64,000 nucleotides of DNA from Croceibacterium segetis (GTDB taxonomy: Bacteria; Pseudomonadota; Alphaproteobacteria; Sphingomonadales; Sphingomonadaceae): NCBI RefSeq assembly GCF_011320115.1, contig NZ_JAANOZ010000003.1:1-64000 (forward strand). The letters run 5' to 3'. Positions 63,832 through 64,000 of the stretch are shown here, one piece after another. The stretch's first letter is position 1, and every line of letters begins with the position of its first letter. The notes under the pieces were generated by a model that was not told where the DNA came from, made no database searches, and worked only from the letters and a program-made list of their open reading frames with translations. The translations under genes and the position numbers were made by a program.

Positions 63832-64000
63832 CTAGCTCCCGAGCCCGTTTGCCTGGAGGACATACGCGGTCACGGCACGGTAATCTCCGTCGCTCAACGA
63901 CCCGCCGGCTCCAGGCGGCATGTTCTGGTGGATGTAGGCATAGAGACCGCCGTTCGGCTTGCCCTTCCAGTTGGCGAGGAAGGGCGGGCCCTTGAGCGGA
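63832..64000 (-). CDS. Cytochrome c, C-terminal end (5' end outside window)
   Basis: Only the last 55 codons are present. They read PPFLANWKGKPNGGLYAYIH, then QNMPPGAGGSLSDGDYRAVTAYVLQANG. The QNMPPG segment with its methionine as axial haem ligand, followed by a final helix with YxAVxAYVL, is typical of class I cytochrome c domains, as in c-type subunits of dehydrogenases. The CxxCH haem site would lie outside the window. Confidence 0.75.
   Translation of the reverse strand, partial: PLKGPPFLANWKGKPNGGLYAYIHQNMPPGAGGSLSDGDYRAVTAYVLQANGLGS

Noticed and set aside
1-64000. CRISPR arrays, tRNA or rRNA genes, insertion sequences and phage genes
   Set aside because: I looked for regularly spaced repeats, tRNA-like clover leaves in the gaps, transposase motifs and integrase genes, and saw none. 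A covariance-model and repeat scan would settle it.

Overview
The window is high-GC DNA from one bacterial chromosome. It reads as an alphaproteobacterium of the order Sphingomonadales. The evidence is a single LolC/E-type permease followed by lolD, an RNase E with a long acidic insertion in its S1 domain placed next to amiC and a class A PBP, an exosortase A (XrtA) exopolysaccharide cluster of the sphingomonad type, a GAAC-N7-GAAC SOS box, and many GTG/TTG starts with ATGA or GTGA stop-start overlaps. I cannot name the genus. Genes fill almost all of the window. I see no rRNA, tRNA, IS element, prophage or CRISPR array.

Layout. 1-9 kb: the end of a TonB-like protein, an aldehyde dehydrogenase closed by a terminator, lolC/E-lolD, a DUF1579-like secreted protein, a Yip1-family membrane protein, dnaE and a 66-aa membrane protein. 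9-15 kb, mostly minus strand: a radical SAM (SplB-like) gene under a LexA box, a histidine-rich outer-membrane protein, an AhpD-like protein, and moaB / lytic transglycosylase / uracil-DNA-glycosylase-like genes. 15-22.5 kb, plus strand: a tightly packed run of etf-QO, ispE, an N-formylglutamate amidohydrolase-like gene, ilvD, nnr and a RumA-type RNA methyltransferase.

22.5-40.3 kb: the XrtA/PEP-CTERM-type exopolysaccharide locus. A minus arm (FemAB/GNAT-like protein, acyl carrier protein, hydrolases 2 and 1) diverges from a plus arm (acyl-CoA ligase, PLP decarboxylase, export lipoprotein, chain-length regulator, tyrosine autokinase, outer-membrane barrel, AAA ATPase, polysaccharide deacetylase, FemAB protein, glycosyltransferase, exosortase XrtA, asparagine-synthase-like amidotransferase). 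It is followed at once by a crotonase-fold gene that carries the signature and both catalytic glutamates of RpfF, the DSF quorum-signal synthase. No EpsI domain, initiating sugar transferase, PrsK/PrsR pair or PEP-CTERM substrate was seen here.

41.4-50.6 kb: a pirin, two small proteins, zapE, a PaaI thioesterase and an sdhB without sdhA beside it; then a tannase-family esterase, a frameshifted serine hydrolase, a GlxA-type regulator and a DUF4242 protein. 50.7-59.2 kb: a core block of rne, amiC, PBP1A, a secreted peroxiredoxin and prfB. 59.1-62.1 kb: two predicted lipoproteins with a methyltransferase fold flank a nitronate monooxygenase. 62.1-64 kb: copD and copC, a frameshifted membrane gene and the C-terminal end of a cytochrome c.

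The most noteworthy signals are the RpfF-like gene joined to the XrtA locus with a long inverted repeat in front of it, the SOS box over a probably leaderless radical SAM gene, the pair of exported methyltransferase-like lipoproteins, and two single-base frameshifts.
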